From assembly GCF_034347385.1 (NCBI RefSeq), contig NZ_CP133777.1, forward strand, positions 2,294,001 through 2,358,000: DNA of 64,000 nt, in the 5' to 3' direction. The translations under genes and the position numbers were made by a program. The notes below the pieces were generated by a model. The model made no database searches and was not told where the DNA came from. It saw only the letters and a program-made list of their open reading frames with translations. This stretch comes from Actimicrobium sp. CCC2.4 (GTDB lineage Bacteria; Pseudomonadota; Gammaproteobacteria; Burkholderiales; Burkholderiaceae_D). Shown here piece after piece: positions 1 to 10,903 of the stretch; the stretch's first letter is position 1, and each line of letters opens with the position of its first letter.

Positions 1-2
1 TC

Positions 3-1253
<1,251 letters not shown>

Positions 1254-1310
1254 CCTCTGGCTGCACGGACCGATGCCGGTCCGTGCGCGCCTGTTCACGT
1301 CCTCTTCCTC

Positions 1311-1658
1311 ATGCGCCTGATCCTGACTTGCCTCGCTGCCTTGCTGTTGCTGATCCAGTACCCGCTGTGGTTTGGCAAGGGGGGCTGGCTGCGCGTGGCC
1401 GAACTCGATCAGCAAGTCACAGCGGCTGTCAAGAAAACCGAAGACCTTAAAGCTCGTAACGCCAAGCTCGGCTCCGAAGTGCAGGACTTAAAAACCGGCA
1501 CTGGCGCGGTCGAGGAGCGCGCGCGCTACGAGCTCGGTATGGTCAAGGAAAACGAAGTGTTCGTCCAGGTGCTCCCGGCAGGAACGGCGGCACCCGAGCT
1601 GGCAGTCAAGCCGGTGCCTGCTGCGGAGCCCTTGCCGCCGGTGCGAAGTACGCCGTAG
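1311..1658 (+). CDS. ftsB: Cell division protein FtsB
   Basis: Small bitopic divisome protein that bridges FtsL and FtsQ. The 115-residue product has a short N-terminal transmembrane helix (about residues 3-20, [20 protein letters not shown]) followed by a heptad-rich coiled coil (about 28-62) and the conserved segment [15 protein letters not shown]. The proline/alanine-rich C-terminal tail (about 85-115) is longer than in E. coli FtsB. It lies directly after eno on the same strand and is likely cotranscribed. The ATG follows a stretch with only a weak ribosome binding site (TCCTCTTCCTC is not SD-like), so translational coupling or readthrough from eno is possible. Confidence 0.93.
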   Translation: MRLILTCLAALLLLIQYPLWFGKGGWLRVAELDQQVTAAVKKTEDLKARNAKLGSEVQDLKTGTGAVEERARYELGMVKENEVFVQVLPAGTAAPELAVKPVPAAEPLPPVRSTP

Positions 1659-1668
1659 CATCTGGCCC

Positions 1669-1700
1669 GTAGGGTGGGCTCGATACAGCCGTGCCCACAC
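1669..1700. repeat. REP-like inverted repeat copy 1
   Basis: GTGGGC (1674-1679) and GCCCAC (1693-1698) form an inverted repeat with a 13-base loop in the short gap between ftsB and the convergent histidine kinase. It resembles two more elements at 12752-12772 and 12826-12850. It may act as a weak bidirectional terminator, but no run of T directly follows the stem. Confidence 0.5.
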
Positions 1701-1702
1701 TG

Positions 1703-3667
1703 CTATTCTTTTCCGGCGATGCGGCTCGGGCGGCGAACGGCTAGTCTGGCGGCGGTGACCAGGTCGGCTGATTCAACCGGCTTGGCAAGGTGGATCAGGT
1801 AGCCGGCGTCGATGGCGCGGCGCTTGTCTTCCGGGCGGGCGAAGGCCGTCAGGGCAATCGCCGGCAGCGGACGCACCCCGGGGGGTTCCTGTTGTCGCGC
1901 CAGTTCGAGCAACTGGTAACCATCAATGTGCGGCATGCCGATGTCACTGATGAGCAAGTCGGGACGGTGTTCGCGGATCAGTGCCAGTGCTTCGGTAGCC
2001 GAGCTGGCCAGCCGTACCGTGGCACCGGCGTTTTGCAGGATTTCGCGGATCACCGCACCCGTGTCGGGTTCGTCATCGACGACGACGATGTCGGCAAACC
2101 AACTGGTGCCGGACTCGCCGTGGATTTTTGCTTCCGGCTGGTCTGCGGCCGGCAGGTGCAGGCCCGGCTGCAGAGCGGGCAATTCGACCGTGAACGTGGC
2201 GCCGCGGGCAAGTCCGCGGCTGTTCGCGCTGACGATTCCGCCGTGCAGTTCGATGAGTGATTTGACAATCGATAGCCCAAGTCCGAGTCCCATGTGGCTG
2301 CGCGTGATGCTGCCATCGGCTTGCGAAAAGCGCGCAAACAGCGAGGGCAGGAACGCCGGCGCAATGCCTTGGCCGCTGTCGGTGATCGTGATGATGACGC
2401 GGTTGTTGCTGGTCATCTGGCGAATCGTTACGGTGCTGTCGTTAGGACTGAACTTGATCGCGTTGGAGAGCAGGCGACACAGGATCTGCTGCAGCCTTGA
2501 CTGGTCAGCTTCGATGGCCATGCCCGGCTCGTCGATGCGGACATCGAGCTGGATATTGCGGCTCGCTGCCAGCGGTGCCGACAAGGCCACGCTGGCACTG
2601 ATGACGTCGTTACAGCGTACCGGTTGCAGGTTCAGGTGGATCTTGCCGGCCATGATGGCACTGGCATCAAGCAAGTCATCGATCAGTCTTGCCTGCTGAC
2701 GCGCACTGCGTTCAATGGTGGCCAGTGCTGTGATGGCCTTGTCGGACATGCTGGTGCTGCCGCGTTGCAGGACCTGGGTCCAGCCCAGGATCGAGTTGAG
2801 CGGCGTGCGCAATTCGTGTGACAGCGTCGAAAGAAATTCGTCCTTGATCAGGCTGGCATGTTCGGCGGCAGCGCGCGCCATATGGGATGCTTCGGCACTA
2901 TCGCTGTGGTCTTCTTCGATCTGCTTGCTTGCCGTGATATCGAGCGTGATGCCATTGAAGCTGCGCGTGCCCAGCGCGGCATTGCCGGTCACGCATCCCT
3001 TCGCGCGTAACCAGCGTACCCGGCCGTCAGCTGCCCGCACCCGGTATTGCAAGTCATACGGCGTGCCATCGCGGATTGCGGCCGTGATCGCGGCGCGGCT
3101 GCGCGGACTGTCTTCCGGATGCAGCGACTGCAGGAATTGCTCCAGCGTCAGCGGGGTGTCCGGAGCCAGGAACAGATGGGACAGGAACGTGGGGTTGCCA
3201 ACAATCAGGTCGCCATCGAGCTGGTATTCGAAGGTGCCCAGTTCGGCAGCATCGGCGCAGCGTGCCAGCCGGCTGCTATCCGCGCCGGCGCTGGCATGCA
3301 GGATGGCGATATCCTGCAACTGCAGGATGATCGCTTCGAGTTCGCTGTTGGCATTCAATACCGGATGCAGCGCGGGATGCCATTGCAGACCTGCCGTCAC
3401 CTGGCGCGGCGAGGCAGGCAGCGCAGTGGCAACGCGGCTTTCGCAGAGTGCTTCGAGGCTGCTGCGCAGTGCACCGGCATCGGCGTCGGTCGTATCGGGA
3501 AAGACGTCGAAGTAGGCGTGTCCGACCACCTCCTTGCGTGCTTTGTCGCTGGCCTCGAGAAAGCTGTCGGAGGCAGCAACGATGGTGTACTGCCGGTCGG
3601 GTAGCAGGACAAGGACGCGGCCCGGCAACGCTTGCATGACATGAGAAAAATCGAACCTGGCGATCAT
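1703..3667 (-). CDS. Hybrid sensor histidine kinase (PAS-PAS-HK-REC)
   Basis: Membrane-free hybrid kinase of 654 residues. Order: an N-terminal PAS-like region (about 10-125), a second PAS/PAC fold (about 140-250, ending GITLDITASKQIEED), a HisKA domain with H-box SHELRTPLNS (phosphorylatable His284), an HATPase domain with N box (LLSNAIKFSP), G1 (DSGQGI) and G2 (GLGLGLSIV), and a C-terminal receiver (about 525-645) with acidic pocket DDEPD, phosphoacceptor Asp575 (LLISD) and a conserved Lys (AKP). No transmembrane segment is evident, so it probably senses a cytosolic cue. The start is set at 3667: this ATG follows AAGGAA and overlaps the upstream TGA as ATGA, indicating translational coupling with the REC-GGDEF gene. 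In-frame codons upstream lie inside that gene. Confidence 0.93.
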   Translation of the reverse strand: MIARFDFSHVMQALPGRVLVLLPDRQYTIVAASDSFLEASDKARKEVVGHAYFDVFPDTTDADAGALRSSLEALCESRVATALPASPRQVTAGLQWHPALHPVLNANSELEAIILQLQDIAILHASAGADSSRLARCADAAELGTFEYQLDGDLIVGNPTFLSHLFLAPDTPLTLEQFLQSLHPEDSPRSRAAITAAIRDGTPYDLQYRVRAADGRVRWLRAKGCVTGNAALGTRSFNGITLDITASKQIEEDHSDSAEASHMARAAAEHASLIKDEFLSTLSHELRTPLNSILGWTQVLQRGSTSMSDKAITALATIERSARQQARLIDDLLDASAIMAGKIHLNLQPVRCNDVISASVALSAPLAASRNIQLDVRIDEPGMAIEADQSRLQQILCRLLSNAIKFSPNDSTVTIRQMTSNNRVIITITDSGQGIAPAFLPSLFARFSQADGSITRSHMGLGLGLSIVKSLIELHGGIVSANSRGLARGATFTVELPALQPGLHLPAADQPEAKIHGESGTSWFADIVVVDDEPDTGAVIREILQNAGATVRLASSATEALALIREHRPDLLISDIGMPHIDGYQLLELARQQEPPGVRPLPAIALTAFARPEDKRRAIDAGYLIHLAKPVESADLVTAARLAVRRPSRIAGKE

Positions 3668-4626
3668 TGCAGATTCCTTTGTAAAGGTGCCTCCGTGGCG
3701 CAGGGTGGTGCGTCGACATGGTAGCGGTTCTTGCCATTGCGCTTGGCCTGGTACAGCGCCGCGTCCGCCAGCCGGATCAAGCTGTCGGCGGGCGTCGTGC
3801 TCGATAGTGCGATGCCGATGCTGGCAGTGATGCTGAGTTCGGTGTCGCATAGCGTGTACGGACTGGCGACGGCATCGATCATCTTCTGGGCGATTGCACG
3901 GACATCCTGCAAGCTCGCCAGGTCGCCGACGACCAGAATGAATTCGTCGCCGCCGATGCGCGCCACCGTATCTTCGCGACGGGCCGCCGACAGCAGACGT
4001 TGCGACACCAGCTGCAGCAGCTGGTCGCCGCAGTCATGACCCCAGGTGTCATTGACCTCCTTGAAACCGTCCAGATCCATGTACATCAACGCCACCAGTG
4101 TCTGGCCGCGCTGTGCATGCGCCAGGGCGACGCCGAGCCGGTCGTCGAGCAGGCGCCGGTTCGGCAAGCCGGTCAGCGGATCGTGCAGCGCCAGATGGTG
4201 CATCGCGGCGCTGTTGTGGGTGGCTTTATTGAACAGCAGGCGTACTTCCAGCATCTTGTGGATACGCTGCAGGATTTCATCGAGTACGAAGGGCTTGACC
4301 ATGAAATCCATCGCGCCGGCTTCGAGCGCGGTGATCTTGTGATCGGGATGGGCTGTGATGGCCAGCACGGGCAACCATGCGTCTTGCGCCAGATGGTGCA
4401 GGGCGTCCATCACTTTGAAGCCATCCATCACGGGCATCTGTATATCGAGCAGGATTAGGTCAAATTGCCGGGCACTATGCAGCCCGGCGACTTCCTGCGG
4501 CTGGGTTGTCGCAGTGACATTGACGTAGCCCTCCTGGTCGAGGATGGCGAGCAACAGGAGAATATTGTCCGGGCTATCGTCGACGATCAGGATCTTTGCT
4601 GCATAGATGTCTTCTGCGCTGAGCAT
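3664..4626 (-). CDS. Response regulator with diguanylate cyclase output (REC-GGDEF)
   Basis: A 320-residue protein with an N-terminal receiver (DDSPDN, phosphoacceptor Asp61 in LILLDIQMPVMDG, Thr91, Lys111) and a C-terminal GGDEF domain. The active site RIGGDEF is intact (225-229), and an RxxD inhibitory-site motif (RRED) lies five residues before it, so it is predicted to synthesise cyclic di-GMP under product inhibition. Phosphorylation by the overlapping hybrid kinase is the likely input, since the two genes share an ATGA junction. The ATG at 4626 begins a natural receiver N-terminus. The target of the signal cannot be read from the sequence. Confidence 0.94.
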   Translation of the reverse strand: MLSAEDIYAAKILIVDDSPDNILLLLAILDQEGYVNVTATTQPQEVAGLHSARQFDLILLDIQMPVMDGFKVMDALHHLAQDAWLPVLAITAHPDHKITALEAGAMDFMVKPFVLDEILQRIHKMLEVRLLFNKATHNSAAMHHLALHDPLTGLPNRRLLDDRLGVALAHAQRGQTLVALMYMDLDGFKEVNDTWGHDCGDQLLQLVSQRLLSAARREDTVARIGGDEFILVVGDLASLQDVRAIAQKMIDAVASPYTLCDTELSITASIGIALSSTTPADSLIRLADAALYQAKRNGKNRYHVDAPPCATEAPLQRNLQ

Positions 4627-4791
4627 GGTGTGTGCGATGTGTACTGAAGAAAGCGGCGGGGGCGGAGCCGGTGGCCGGGGTTTTTCAGACAGGAGTTGCC
4701 AATCCCTCAGGGTAACGAAAGAGCCGCTGAAAGATTGTGCGGCAACGCGCTTAAGGACGTGGGTGCAACGGTCACACTGCCGGTGTTTGGC

Positions 4792-7700
4792 TTATCGGCC
4801 GGCCGGCACCGGATTGCGCACGAAGGCAATGAATGCGGCGGCCGGTACCGGCCGGCTGAAGTAGTAGCCCTGGAATGAAAAGCAGCCCAGCGCAGTCAGG
4901 CGGGCTTTCTGTTCCAACGTTTCGACCCCTTCGGCAATCACCGCCAGCCCAAGGCTGTTGCCGAGCGCGACGATGGTGCCGGCGATGGCTTCATCGTTCG
5001 GGTCGGTCAGGATATCGCGCACGAACGACTGGTCAATTTTCAGTTGGTCGAGCGGCAGGCGTTTCAGGTACGACAGCGACGAATACCCGATGCCGAAATC
5101 ATCGAGCGAAAAACCGACTCCCTGCACCTTCAGTTGCGACATGGTCAGGATGGTTTGTTCGACGTCGTCGATCAGCAGGCTTTCGGTCAGCTCGAGTTTC
5201 AGGCGGCGCGGGTTGGCACCGGTGCGCTGCAGGATGGCCAGTACCTCGTCGACGAAGCCGCTGCGGCGGAACTGGCGGGCGCTGACATTGACTGCCAGAT
5301 GGAGTCCGGCCAGGACCGGATCGGCGGCCCAGCCGGCCAGTTCGCGACAGGCGGTTTCGAGCACCCAGCTGCCCAACTCGATAATCAGGCCGGTTTCTTC
5401 GGCCAGCGGGATGAAGGCAAACGGCGGCACCATGCCGCGCTGCGGATGGTTCCAGCGCACCAGCGCTTCGGCACCGGTGGGCTGGCCGGCCGCATCGACC
5501 TGCGGCTGGTAATGCAGCAGGAACTGGCCCAGCCGCAGCGCGCTGCGCAATTCGGTCTCGAGCACGATGCGCGCACTGATGGCGGCTTGCATGTCCGGAT
5601 CAAAAAACCGCATTGTGTTGCGACCGGCCGATTTGGCCTGGTACATCGCCAGGTCGGCGCGGCGCAGCAGCTCGTCGATGCTGTCGGCGGCGGTCGAGAA
5701 CAGCGTGATACCGATGCTCGGGGTAGTGCAAGGTTCGTCGGTGCCGAGCTGGAACGGATCGGTGAACGCGTCGAGGATTTTCTCGGCGACCATCTTGGCA
5801 CCCGAGGCCGCTTCGCCGGGCAGCTCGCCCAGATCGGCCAGCAGGATGACGAATTCGTCGCCGCCAATACGGGCCACGGTATCGCTGGCGCGCAGGCAGT
5901 AGCTCAGACGCACTGCCACCAGTTGCAGCAGCAGGTCGCCCATGTCATGGCCGAGCATGTCATTGAGGTGCTTGAAATTGTCGAGATTGATGCACAGCAG
6001 CGCACCCGTGCGGCCGCTGCGCTCGTTGGCATCGAGGGCGTGTTGCAGCCGGTCGCGCAGCAGCAAGCGGTTGGGCAGGTCAGTGAGGCGATCATAGAAC
6101 GCCATATGTTCGATTTCGCTGGCGGCCGACTTGCGTTGCGTGATGTCGGTTTCGATGGCCAGGATTGACAGCGGTGCGCCATCGTCGCCACGGATCAGGG
6201 TCCAGCGTGCTTCGACGGCGACGGCACCGCCATCCTGGCGTCGCTGCAGCAGTTCGCCGCGCCATGCGCCGTCCTGCACGACGCGCTCCATCGGCTCCTG
6301 CAGTTCCAGTGTTTCGGCGTGGCTGCGGCTGAGCATGGCCGGTCCCTGCGCTTCGTCACTGCTCCAGCCGTAAAGTCGCTGTGCGCCGTGATTCCAGAAC
6401 GTCACCGCACCCTGCATGTCGCGCACGATGATGGCATCGGTGGCCAGGTCGAGCAGCGCAGCCTGGTCGCGCAGACGCAGGTCGGCGCTCTGGCGTTCCA
6501 GTTCAGCGCTGGCGCGGGCACCGAAAATGCGCAAGGTCGAGCAGGTGTGATCGCGACGTTCCAGACGCTCCTGAAACAGCACGAACAGCATGCCGATCGC
6601 TTGCCCGTCGGCACGGTCGAGTCGCAGTCCGACGCAGCTGCGCATGCCATCGATCAGGAACGTGGACGGGCCGGGAAAGCCGCCGGCGAGCTCGTCTTCG
6701 ATCTCGCATTCGCCGTGCGCCAGCAACTGCGCGCACGACCTGACATCGAGCGGGCAGGCAAAGTTCGGATGGGTGTCGGTACCGATGATCGCCGCCACGG
6801 TCCAGGCGGATCCTCCGGTGCCGGGGTCCAGCCGGGCAATGAAACCGGCGCTGGCATCGACGGCATCGACCATGTTGCGGGTGAGTTGCTCGAAGAACTG
6901 CGCCGCTTTGCTGGTCGAGGTGGACGACACGGCGGCAGCGACTTTTTCGACCGTGACTTGCAGGCGCCGGCGTTCTTCCTGTACCCGCCGGTTTTCAATG
7001 CCGAAGGCAAGGTTGTCGGCCAGTTCGCACAGCAGCGTCATTTCTTCCGGCGGCACCGAGCGCACTTCGTCCGAGTACAGCGTGACGATGCCGAAGGTCT
7101 TGGTTGCATCGCGTAGCGGCAGACTGATCACCGTCGAAAATTGCATCGCTTCAACGTGCGACCACCAGGCCGAAAAGCGTGCATCCTGACCCACGTTTTC
7201 CATCACGACGGGCTGACCGCTGCGGATGGCCTGGCCTGATGGACCCTGGCCTGTCGGCAGGTCTGCCGACCAGCTGACCGTAATGCTGTTGAGCAGGCCG
7301 ATGCCGATGCCCGCATGTGCCACCTGACGGATGCTCGATTGCGCGTCGTCGCACGCATAGCCGACCCAGGCCATCCGGTAGCCGCCTATCGTGTAGGCGA
7401 TCTGGCAGATATTGTCCAGCAGCTCCTGTTCGGAGCCGGCGCGGATGAGCATCTGGTTGCCGGCACTGAGCATGCGCAGCGCACGATTGAGGCGATCGAG
7501 CAGCCGGACCGATTCGTGGTGCGCGCTGACATCGCTGATACCGCCGACCATGCGCACAGGGCGCTGCGCGGTATCGCGGATCACGAGACCGCGGTCGGCC
7601 ACGAAAGCGTAGCTGGTGTCTTGCCGGCGAAAGCGATAAGTGTCGGCCCAGTCGTTGCGCTCGCTGTCAATCACCGCGTGGATGCCGGTGACTACCCGTT

Positions 7701-8301
7701 CGACGTCGTCGGGATGAATGCAACTGGTCCAGAAGGTGCTGTGCGGCGCGATATCGGCGGCGTGATAGCCGAACTGGCTTTGCATGCCATCGCTCCACCA
7801 GATGGTATCGCTGCCGAAATCCCACTCCCAGATGGTGTCGGTGGTGACGCGGGCCACATTGCTAAAGCGTTCATTGGTGATGCGTTGCAGCTCGGCCGCT
7901 GCCGCCTCGCGCGTGATGTCTTTGGCGATACCATAGATGCCGACGGCGATGCCATCGATCATGATCGGCAGATTGGTCACTTGCAGCAGGATCGCGGCAC
8001 CTGATTTCACGTGTGCCTGCATGTCGTAGGTGGTACAGGTGCCCGATAGCGCGAGCAGGAAGTTGTCGAAGACGACTTGCTGGTGGCTGGCGGCGATCAG
8101 TGCCAGATACGCGGTGCCGATCAGCGCATCCGCGCTGTAGCCAAGCAGTTTTTCGGCGGCCGGATTGAGCGAGACAAAATTACCGCGCACATCGAACGAC
8201 GCGACCGCATCCGGATGCTGGTCGAACAGCGAACGGTAATGCTGGCTGGTGGCAGGCATGTCTGGCGCGGCGGGTGCTGATGGCTGCTCGGGAAGCGTCA
8301 T
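4792..8301 (-). CDS. Multidomain PAS/GAF cyclic-di-GMP protein (GGDEF-EAL)
   Basis: A 1169-residue cytoplasmic sensor with successive PAS domains in the first ~270 residues, a GAF domain (about 290-450), a second GAF-like region (about 470-620), another PAS (about 630-750), then GGDEF and EAL. The GGDEF motif is intact (RIGGDEF, about 813-817) with an RxxD (RASD) inhibitory site. The EAL domain keeps EALVRW (945-947), the NVSARQF Asn, ELTES, DDFG and AEGVET residues, so both synthesis and hydrolysis of cyclic di-GMP are possible; the net activity is unknown. The start is placed at the ATG at 8301, one base from the stop of the upstream PerM-type gene, which implies cotranscription; 165 bases separate it from the REC-GGDEF gene. 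Confidence 0.93.
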   Translation of the reverse strand: MTLPEQPSAPAAPDMPATSQHYRSLFDQHPDAVASFDVRGNFVSLNPAAEKLLGYSADALIGTAYLALIAASHQQVVFDNFLLALSGTCTTYDMQAHVKSGAAILLQVTNLPIMIDGIAVGIYGIAKDITREAAAAELQRITNERFSNVARVTTDTIWEWDFGSDTIWWSDGMQSQFGYHAADIAPHSTFWTSCIHPDDVERVVTGIHAVIDSERNDWADTYRFRRQDTSYAFVADRGLVIRDTAQRPVRMVGGISDVSAHHESVRLLDRLNRALRMLSAGNQMLIRAGSEQELLDNICQIAYTIGGYRMAWVGYACDDAQSSIRQVAHAGIGIGLLNSITVSWSADLPTGQGPSGQAIRSGQPVVMENVGQDARFSAWWSHVEAMQFSTVISLPLRDATKTFGIVTLYSDEVRSVPPEEMTLLCELADNLAFGIENRRVQEERRRLQVTVEKVAAAVSSTSTSKAAQFFEQLTRNMVDAVDASAGFIARLDPGTGGSAWTVAAIIGTDTHPNFACPLDVRSCAQLLAHGECEIEDELAGGFPGPSTFLIDGMRSCVGLRLDRADGQAIGMLFVLFQERLERRDHTCSTLRIFGARASAELERQSADLRLRDQAALLDLATDAIIVRDMQGAVTFWNHGAQRLYGWSSDEAQGPAMLSRSHAETLELQEPMERVVQDGAWRGELLQRRQDGGAVAVEARWTLIRGDDGAPLSILAIETDITQRKSAASEIEHMAFYDRLTDLPNRLLLRDRLQHALDANERSGRTGALLCINLDNFKHLNDMLGHDMGDLLLQLVAVRLSYCLRASDTVARIGGDEFVILLADLGELPGEAASGAKMVAEKILDAFTDPFQLGTDEPCTTPSIGITLFSTAADSIDELLRRADLAMYQAKSAGRNTMRFFDPDMQAAISARIVLETELRSALRLGQFLLHYQPQVDAAGQPTGAEALVRWNHPQRGMVPPFAFIPLAEETGLIIELGSWVLETACRELAGWAADPVLAGLHLAVNVSARQFRRSGFVDEVLAILQRTGANPRRLKLELTESLLIDDVEQTILTMSQLKVQGVGFSLDDFGIGYSSLSYLKRLPLDQLKIDQSFVRDILTDPNDEAIAGTIVALGNSLGLAVIAEGVETLEQKARLTALGCFSFQGYYFSRPVPAAAFIAFVRNPVPAGR

Positions 8302-8302
8302 G

Positions 8303-9361
8303 TCAGGACATGGCCTGGTCTTTTTCGCGGTCCAGCAGCGTCCAGGCTGCCATGAACATCGCGGCAATCGAGGGACCGACCACGAAGCCGCTCAGCCCGA
8401 ATACGGAAATCCCGCCTATGGTCGAAATGAGCACCACGTAATCCGGCATCTGCGTGTCCTTGCCGACCAGCACCGGACGCAGGATATTGTCGACCAGGCC
8501 GATCACCAGCACGCCAAACGCGATCAGCGTGACACCTTGCCAGATCGCACCGGTCAGCAGAAAGTAGATGGCAACCGGTCCCCAGATCAGGGCGGCACCG
8601 ATGGCCGGCAGCAGCGACAGCACCGCCATCAGCACTCCCCACAGCAGCGCGCCCTGGATGCCGAGAAACCAGAACATCAGTCCGCCCAGCGTGCCCTGGC
8701 TGGCGGCGACAACGATGTTGCCTTTGACGGTAGCGCGGATGACGGTGGCGAATTTGGCGACCAACTGTTTTTTCTGGTCGCGTTCCAGCGGGATCGCATG
8801 CCGGATGCGGGCCGACAGCGCCGCGCCATCACGCAGCAGGAAGAACAGCAAGTACAACATCATGCCGAAACCGATGACGAAGTCGAAGGTGTTCTGGGTG
8901 ATATTGAGGACCTGGCTGGCGATGGTCTGGCTGCCTTGCCGGATTACCTGCGAGACTTTGTCCTGCAGTTCGGTAAAGTCCGCCATGCCGACGCGTTGCA
9001 ATTGCGTGACCAGCCACTGCGGTAGTGCGGCGAGAATTTGCTGGAAGTAGGTGCCGAAGTCGAGCGAGCCGGTGCGGATCTTTTGATACACCAGGGCACC
9101 TTCCTGTGCCAGCGAGACGCCGATCAGCGACAGCGGCAGGATCACGATGAACAGCACCACCAGCAGCGTGGCCAGTGCCGACAGCGTGTGGCGTTGGCCG
9201 AAACGGTTCAGCAGCCGACGGTGTAACGGCGCGAACAGCAGCGCCAGCACGGCAGCCCAGAACACGGCACCAATGAAGGGCAGCAAAATCAAGCCGAAGG
9301 CAATAGTGACAACGGCCAGCAAAAGCAGGAAAAATTTTTGATGCAGTTCGGGATGCGTCAT
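8303..9361 (-). CDS. AI-2E family (PerM-type) membrane transporter
   Basis: Polytopic inner-membrane protein of 352 residues in the AI-2E/UPF0118 exporter family. It starts with a two-helix hairpin (about 10-50: FFLLLLAVVTIAFGLILLPF then AVFWAAVLALLF), has a third helix and a soluble central segment, and ends with several hydrophobic segments, including the family-typical glycine/proline-rich stretch LSLLPAIGAALIWGP. The ATG at 9361 is preceded by AGGAGCG at good spacing; the frame extends upstream but without membrane-like sequence. The stop abuts the start of the GGDEF-EAL gene, so the two are probably one transcript. The substrate is unknown; AI-2 export is only a family-level annotation. 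A second family member occurs at 41894-43057. Confidence 0.9.
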   Translation of the reverse strand: MTHPELHQKFFLLLLAVVTIAFGLILLPFIGAVFWAAVLALLFAPLHRRLLNRFGQRHTLSALATLLVVLFIVILPLSLIGVSLAQEGALVYQKIRTGSLDFGTYFQQILAALPQWLVTQLQRVGMADFTELQDKVSQVIRQGSQTIASQVLNITQNTFDFVIGFGMMLYLLFFLLRDGAALSARIRHAIPLERDQKKQLVAKFATVIRATVKGNIVVAASQGTLGGLMFWFLGIQGALLWGVLMAVLSLLPAIGAALIWGPVAIYFLLTGAIWQGVTLIAFGVLVIGLVDNILRPVLVGKDTQMPDYVVLISTIGGISVFGLSGFVVGPSIAAMFMAAWTLLDREKDQAMS

Positions 9362-9434
9362 GGGCGCTCCTGGGATAAATGGCAAAAAGATGTGGAGCAT
9401 CGTACCTGATGCGGGCGCGGACTCCGGAAATGGC

Positions 9435-10847
9435 TCATGCGGGTAGCGCGCTGGCACGCCAAAGGGTAATCCGGTGGCTCGATAATCGATGCAGGTACCA
9501 CACCAGCAGGACCGCTGCGATCGACAGGCCCAGCGTCAGGCCAATCCAGAATCCGGTAGCCGACATGGGTTGCGCCGGTCCCCACGGCAGCCAGGCCGGT
9601 GCGAGCCCCAGCACGCAACCGAGCGGAATCGAAAACCCCCAGAACGCCACCAGATGGATCAGCATCGGGGTCCGGGTTACCTTGTAACCGCGGATCGCAC
9701 AGGACGCGGCGACCTGGGTGGCATCTGATAACTGGAACAGCGCTGCCAGCAACAGCAGGTGCACGGTGAGTTCCTGTACTGCCGGATCGGACGTGTAGGC
9801 CGCTGCGATCTGGTAACGAAACAGCGTAATAAAGGCCGCCGAGACCACCGCAAAGGCCAGCGACAAACCGACGCCGACCCAGGACACGAAGCGGGCCCGT
9901 TCCGGGTCGCCTTCGCCGGCGGCCTGGCCGACACGCGTTAGCAGCGCAATGCCCAAGCCCAGCGGCACCATGAACACCAGGGATGAAAAATTCAAGGCAA
10001 TCTGGTGCGCTGACACCGTCACCGCACCGAAGCGTGCGACCAGCAAACCGATCACGCAGAAGGCGCTAACCTCGGCAAAGTAGGTCACGCCGATGGGCAA
10101 TCCCATCTTGAGAAGGCGCTTGATTTCATGCCAGTCAGGACGTTCCCACTGCGTGAAAGGCGTGCTGTCGCGGTACACCGGTGCATGGTTGATCCACCAG
10201 ATAATCGCTGCCAGCATCAGCCACAGGCCAAGCGCGGTGGCCCATGCGCAACCGATGGCACCGAGCTGCGGGAAACCCCAGTTACCAAATACGAGCAACC
10301 AGTTGACAAAGATATTGAACAGCAAACCGAGCAGCGCGATCACCATCACCGGCTTGGTCTGGTTCAGGCTGGCACTGTAGCCGTACAGGACCCGGTAGGC
10401 GGCAAATGGCAGCACGCCGATGCTGATCACATGGACGAACATGGTTGCCTTGTCGCGCACCAGCGGCTCCAACCCGAGATGACCGAACACCAGCGTCGAC
10501 CAATTGGCCAGCACCGTGGCAATCAGGCCGATGCCGACGGCTTTCCACAGCGACTGGCGCACCGCCGGGGCAATCCGCGCGCGCGTGCCGGCACCGACCT
10601 CATGCGCGACGACCGCATTGATGGCCATCATGATGCCCATCACGGTGACGATCACGATGGTCCAGATCGATGCACCCAGCGATACCGCTGCCAGGTCGTC
10701 GGCACTGACGTGGCCGGTCATGGCGACATCGGCAACCGACATGCCGACGGTGGCCAGCTGCCCGATGACGACGGGCCAGGCCAATTGCCACAAGCTGGTG
10801 ATTTCAGTGAGAACGGCGGCGCGGCGGTCAGGGAAAGTGGTTGGCAT
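9435..10847 (-). CDS. MATE-family multidrug/cation efflux pump
   Basis: Sodium- or proton-coupled exporter of 470 residues with about twelve hydrophobic segments in two homologous halves. The N-terminal half contains the family-typical segment ending in ADVAMTGHVSADDLAAVSLG; the second half begins near GLPIGVTYFAEVSAF. Length and layout match NorM-type pumps. It is transcribed toward the PerM-type gene with a 73-base gap and may be part of the same transcript. The sequence does not tell which drug or metabolite is exported. The start ATG at 10847 is followed by a plausible short cytoplasmic N-terminus. Confidence 0.93.
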   Translation of the reverse strand: MPTTFPDRRAAVLTEITSLWQLAWPVVIGQLATVGMSVADVAMTGHVSADDLAAVSLGASIWTIVIVTVMGIMMAINAVVAHEVGAGTRARIAPAVRQSLWKAVGIGLIATVLANWSTLVFGHLGLEPLVRDKATMFVHVISIGVLPFAAYRVLYGYSASLNQTKPVMVIALLGLLFNIFVNWLLVFGNWGFPQLGAIGCAWATALGLWLMLAAIIWWINHAPVYRDSTPFTQWERPDWHEIKRLLKMGLPIGVTYFAEVSAFCVIGLLVARFGAVTVSAHQIALNFSSLVFMVPLGLGIALLTRVGQAAGEGDPERARFVSWVGVGLSLAFAVVSAAFITLFRYQIAAAYTSDPAVQELTVHLLLLAALFQLSDATQVAASCAIRGYKVTRTPMLIHLVAFWGFSIPLGCVLGLAPAWLPWGPAQPMSATGFWIGLTLGLSIAAVLLVWYLHRLSSHRITLWRASALPA

Positions 10848-10903
10848 CGGGAATCAGGGGGAAGTCACATTTTGGAGTGCGGATTTTACTCTTGGCAACA
10901 CCG

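Noticed and set aside
5044-6168. Plus-strand frame of 374 codons inside the GGDEF-EAL gene
   Set aside because: Antisense shadow; glutamine-rich composition without motifs.
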